DNA of 7,559 bases, taken from NCBI GenBank assembly GCA_024742655.1, contig JANSYB010000087.1, positions 1 to 7,559 on the forward strand. Reading direction: 5' to 3'. Numbering within the stretch: the stretch's first letter is position 1; each line of letters begins with the position of its first letter. Below are positions 4,978-7,559 of this stretch, in pieces. This DNA comes from Paracoccaceae bacterium (lineage in GTDB: Bacteria > Pseudomonadota > Alphaproteobacteria > Rhodobacterales > Rhodobacteraceae). The translations under genes and the position numbers were made by a program. The notes below the pieces were generated by a model. It was not told the DNA's origin. It did no database searches and saw only the letters and a program-made list of their open reading frames with translations.

Positions 4978-6096
4978 ATGAAGAAGACACTTCTGTTGTC
5001 CCTTGCGCTTGGCGCGGGGATGCTTGCCGCTGGTGCGCAGGCGCAAATGCACACCGACATGAAACCGGGCATGACCCAAGGGCACGGCCAGATGGGCCAC
5101 GGCCACATGCAGGCCCATGGCCCGACCGGCCTGATGGGGCGGCACCTTTTGCCCAAGGGCAAGTTCATGCTGGCTTATCGCGCCGGGCATATGGAAATGA
5201 ACGGGCTGCGCAGCGGCACCACGGATCTTGCCGCCGATACGCTGGTCACGACCGTGCCCAACCGCTTTTTCGGCCTGCCCGGCCAGCCCCCGACGGTGCG
5301 CGTCGCCCCGCTTTGGATGAAGGGCGACATGCAGATGCTGGGCGCGATGTACGGGCTGGGCGATAACGTCACGCTGATGGCCATGCTGCCCTACATCAAG
5401 AAGGAAATGGCCTCGGTCACCTATGCGGGGCCGGCGGGCACCGCGATCCTGGGCACCTCGAAAATGACATCCGAGGGGTTCGGCGACGCCCGGATCGGCG
5501 CGTTCTGGGGCCTGCACCGCAAGGGGCGCAGCCACGCGGTTGCGGGTCTGGGCCTCAGCCTGCCGACCGGCTCGATCACCGAGCGCGGGCCGATGCTGTC
5601 GCCCGGTGGCATGCGGATGGTCCGGCGGATGAGTTATGGCATGCAGCTTGGCTCGGGCACTTATGACCTGCTGCCATCGCTGAGCTGGCAGACGGGCAAG
5701 GGGCGGTGGAACTGGGGCGTGCATGCCAGTGGCGTGATCCGCCTTGGCAGCAACGACGAGGGCTATTCTCTGGGCGACGAGGCCGCGCTGAACCTGTGGG
5801 CCAGCTACAAACCCGCCAAATGGGTTAGCTACAACGCCCGCCTGGAGGGGCGAACCGTGGGCCGGATCGACGGCATAGACCCCGCGATCGTCATGCCGAC
5901 CCCGGGGGCCGACCCGCTCAACTACGGCGGCGAGACGGTATCGCTTTTCGCCGGGGTGGACCTGTCCCCGAGGGCAGGCGTGCTCAAGGGCCACAAGTTC
6001 GGCCTCGAACTGGGCGCCCCGCTGCACCAGGACCTGAACGGCCCCCGCCTGAAGCAGGACTGGTCCATCAGCTTTGCCTGGCGCAAGGGGTTCTGA
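4978..6096 (+). CDS. Outer-membrane beta-barrel 'transporter' family protein with His/Met-rich N-terminus
   Basis: This is a 372-residue exported protein. The signal peptide MKKTLLLSLALGAGMLAAGAQA (1-22) has an AQA cleavage site. Mature residues 24-56 contain six Met and six His, in motifs such as GHGQMGHGHMQAHG, which looks like a soft-metal-binding tail. The rest alternates short amphipathic strands and Gly/Asn turns and ends in Phe, as expected for a BAM-assembled outer-membrane barrel. Conserved-looking stretches include TTVPNRFFGLPGQPPTVRV (91-109), LGLSLPTGSI, QLGSGTYDLLPS and SLGDEAALNLWASY. They resemble proteins loosely annotated as 'transporter', 'meta-pathway of phenol degradation' or 'alpha-amylase'; no member of this group has a function I can state with confidence. 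The ATG at 4978 follows AGGAAAG (4962-4968). The open frame extends upstream to 4723, but that part overlaps the preceding gene. Probable operon partner of the DUF2946-like gene. Confidence 0.82.
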   Translation: MKKTLLLSLALGAGMLAAGAQAQMHTDMKPGMTQGHGQMGHGHMQAHGPTGLMGRHLLPKGKFMLAYRAGHMEMNGLRSGTTDLAADTLVTTVPNRFFGLPGQPPTVRVAPLWMKGDMQMLGAMYGLGDNVTLMAMLPYIKKEMASVTYAGPAGTAILGTSKMTSEGFGDARIGAFWGLHRKGRSHAVAGLGLSLPTGSITERGPMLSPGGMRMVRRMSYGMQLGSGTYDLLPSLSWQTGKGRWNWGVHASGVIRLGSNDEGYSLGDEAALNLWASYKPAKWVSYNARLEGRTVGRIDGIDPAIVMPTPGADPLNYGGETVSLFAGVDLSPRAGVLKGHKFGLELGAPLHQDLNGPRLKQDWSISFAWRKGF

Positions 6097-6102
6097 AGCG
6101 GC

Positions 6103-7559
6103 TCAGTCGACCGGCAGCATGGTGCTGCCGGTCAGTTCCTTCGAAAAGGGCACCGGATGCGGATCCTTGCCCAGCCGGGCGCGGTAGACCGGCAGGCTTT
6201 CGGCCACGCGCATGATGTAGTTGCGCGTTTCCCTGAATGGGACATGCTCGATCCAGTCGACCACGTCCATGCCGCCCCGGCGCGGATCGCCGAACCGCGT
6301 CATCCACTGGGGCGGACGGGATGGCCCGGCATTATAGGCCGCGGAAATCATAACGATATTGCCGTCGAACTGACGCGCCATATCGGCGAGATAGGCCGCG
6401 CCAAGACGGGCGTTGTACTGCCAGTCATTGAAAACGCGGGCGCGGCTGTGCTCTTCTCCCAGACCACGGGCGACCTCGGCGGCGGTGGCGGGCATCAACT
6501 GCATCAGGCCCATCGCCCCGGCCCCGCTCTGTACGACGGGATCGAATTCGCTTTCACGCCGCGCGATGGCAAGGGCCAGTTCCATGGGCACCGGCAAATC
6601 CATCTCGGCCATCGGGTGAAGCGCATAATACGGCCCTGGCAGGGTGATCCCGCTCTGCGCGGCCGTCTTGCCCAGCATCACCTCAAGATGCGGCGCGTTC
6701 AGCTCGGCCACGGCGGCGGCGAGTTGTCCAAGCTCCGCGCGCTCCATCCCCTCGGCCATGTGGCGAATGAACTGCTCGGCCAGCGACAGCCGGTTCGCCG
6801 CCAGCGACAGAACGGCCGCGTGGTATAGCTCCGATTGTGCGAATTCCGCCTCGCGCCACGGCGGGAATGTCTCGTTCCCTGCCAAGGTCGGGTCAGGCGG
6901 GAATCCACCCCGCTCCGCGGCCAGAAGACCGTAAAAACTCGTCTGGTGCAGCGCGCCCAACTCATAGGCGATGGCGGCGGCCTCCTCGTTTCCGGCGGCC
7001 TCCTGCGCGCGGCCGATCCAGTAGCCGGCTCGCCCCAGCGAAATCGGCGTCTCGACCGCCATCAGGAACCGCTCGAAATGCTCGGTGGCCAGCACCGGAT
7101 CCTTGAAATAGGTCAGCGCGATATAACCCGCCAGCCATTCCAGATCGGAGTAATTCGATCCCTCGACCAGCCCGTGCACCGCCGCCAGATCATAAGCTGT
7201 GCGCGCCGCCCCGTCGCGCATCCGGTCCCGTGCCAGCGCGCGCCGCCACCCGGCCCAACGGGCCGGTTCGCCCAGCCCGCCCTCGATCCGGCTTTGTTTC
7301 AGGATCAGGGCGATCGCATCGTCCGACCGACCCTTCTGGATATGCCGGTTGAACAGCGCGTAGGTGACATGCGGGCTTTGCCGCGCCGCGTCCGGCAAGG
7401 CGTCGAGGGCGGCATCCGCCCCCGCGCTGCCCTTTTCGATCATGCGGCGGACCTCGGCGATCTTGCGCGCCTCGCCATCCACCAGCGGCAGCATTTCGTC
7501 CACATCGCGCAAGCCACGCCACAGCGCCATATCCAGCCGCGCCTCGTGATGCGGCTTCA
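6103..7559 (-). CDS. Soluble lytic murein transglycosylase (Slt70-like), 5'-partial
   Basis: This is a periplasmic peptidoglycan lytic transglycosylase of the Slt70 type, which cleaves the MurNAc-GlcNAc bond to give 1,6-anhydroMurNAc ends. The first roughly 290 visible residues form an alpha-helical repeat superhelix with TPR-like helices (for example YWIGRAQEAAGNEEAAAIAYELGA). The catalytic SLT domain follows. Counted from the first in-window Met (7530), the catalytic Glu is 326 in ARRESEFDP. GAMGLMQLMPATA spans 338-350, NARLGAAYL 373-381 and AAYNAGP 397-403. All expected active-site motifs are intact. The frame remains open upstream of that Met to the window edge (KPHHEARLD), and no signal peptide is visible. 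The real start therefore lies beyond base 7559 and the N-terminal export signal is missing here. The TGA stop is at 6105-6103, 6 bp from the convergent beta-barrel stop. The last ten codons contain the inverted repeat at 6109-6133. Confidence 0.93.
   Translation of the reverse strand, partial: KPHHEARLDMALWRGLRDVDEMLPLVDGEARKIAEVRRMIEKGSAGADAALDALPDAARQSPHVTYALFNRHIQKGRSDDAIALILKQSRIEGGLGEPARWAGWRRALARDRMRDGAARTAYDLAAVHGLVEGSNYSDLEWLAGYIALTYFKDPVLATEHFERFLMAVETPISLGRAGYWIGRAQEAAGNEEAAAIAYELGALHQTSFYGLLAAERGGFPPDPTLAGNETFPPWREAEFAQSELYHAAVLSLAANRLSLAEQFIRHMAEGMERAELGQLAAAVAELNAPHLEVMLGKTAAQSGITLPGPYYALHPMAEMDLPVPMELALAIARRESEFDPVVQSGAGAMGLMQLMPATAAEVARGLGEEHSRARVFNDWQYNARLGAAYLADMARQFDGNIVMISAAYNAGPSRPPQWMTRFGDPRRGGMDVVDWIEHVPFRETRNYIMRVAESLPVYRARLGKDPHPVPFSKELTGSTMLPVD
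6109..6133. terminator. Perfect inverted repeat between convergent genes (possible terminator)
   Basis: GACCGGCAGCA (6109-6119) and TGCTGCCGGTC (6123-6133) form a perfect 11-bp stem with a 3-nt TGG loop, 12 bp after the beta-barrel stop. It lies entirely within the last codons of the convergent transglycosylase gene. No T-tract follows on either strand, so termination would not be by the standard intrinsic mechanism. It could instead protect the mRNA 3' end. Confidence 0.5.

Noticed and set aside
3477..5168. A 563-codon open frame on the minus strand across mnmD, the permease and the envelope genes
   Set aside because: It is antisense to four well-supported genes, has His/Gln/Arg/Pro-rich composition typical of non-coding frames in GC-rich DNA, and shows no recognisable domain.
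4933..6027. A 364-codon minus-strand open frame opposite the beta-barrel gene
   Set aside because: It is a shadow of the barrel gene; its composition is Gln/His/Arg/Ala-rich with no motif, whereas the plus strand has a signal peptide, strands and a terminal Phe.
1..7559. tRNA genes, CRISPR repeats, transposases, integration sites or toxin-antitoxin pairs
   Set aside because: Scanning both strands by eye showed no cloverleaf-like sequence, no regularly spaced direct repeats and no such protein motifs.

Overview
This window is a gene-dense, high-GC bacterial chromosomal segment with eight protein-coding genes and very short intergenic gaps. The protein set and codon bias suggest an alphaproteobacterium, probably of the Rhodobacteraceae/Roseobacter type. 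That placement is an inference from product similarity and composition; the window contains no rRNA or other phylogenetic marker. I saw no tRNA, CRISPR array, insertion sequence, integrase or phage gene. The segment reads as ordinary chromosome with one small accessory-looking pair of envelope genes.

Left part (1-2868). The window opens inside an AMMECR1-domain gene whose frame stays open to the left edge and may be the tail of a MEMO-AMMECR1 fusion. It converges on a small VOC/glyoxalase-fold gene on the minus strand. That gene is divergent from a MaoC/HTD2-like (hot-dog) acyl-thioester dehydratase gene. The dehydratase gene in turn converges on a DAO-family FAD-dependent oxidoreductase gene on the minus strand. 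Both convergent pairs overlap by exactly four bases at their stop codons (596-599 and 1825-1828).

Middle part (2869-4457). A 48-bp divergent gap separates the oxidoreductase from mnmD, the tRNA wobble-uridine methyltransferase. mnmD overlaps an EamA/DMT-family inner-membrane permease gene by an ATGA junction, so the two are probably translationally coupled. In Enterobacteria the MnmD-type methyltransferase and a DAO-type oxidoreductase are fused as MnmC. Here the two activities may sit side by side as separate divergent genes.

Right part (4458-7559). After a weak terminator-like hairpin and an imperfect inverted repeat that overlaps a candidate promoter comes a two-gene plus-strand unit. It encodes a small exported protein with two cysteines (DUF2946-like) and an outer-membrane beta-barrel protein whose mature N-terminus is rich in His and Met. 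The pair looks like a metal (copper?) handling or envelope module; the metal role is an inference. It converges on a minus-strand soluble lytic transglycosylase gene that runs off the right edge. A perfect 11-bp-stem inverted repeat lies in the last codons of the transglycosylase gene and may serve as terminator for the beta-barrel gene.
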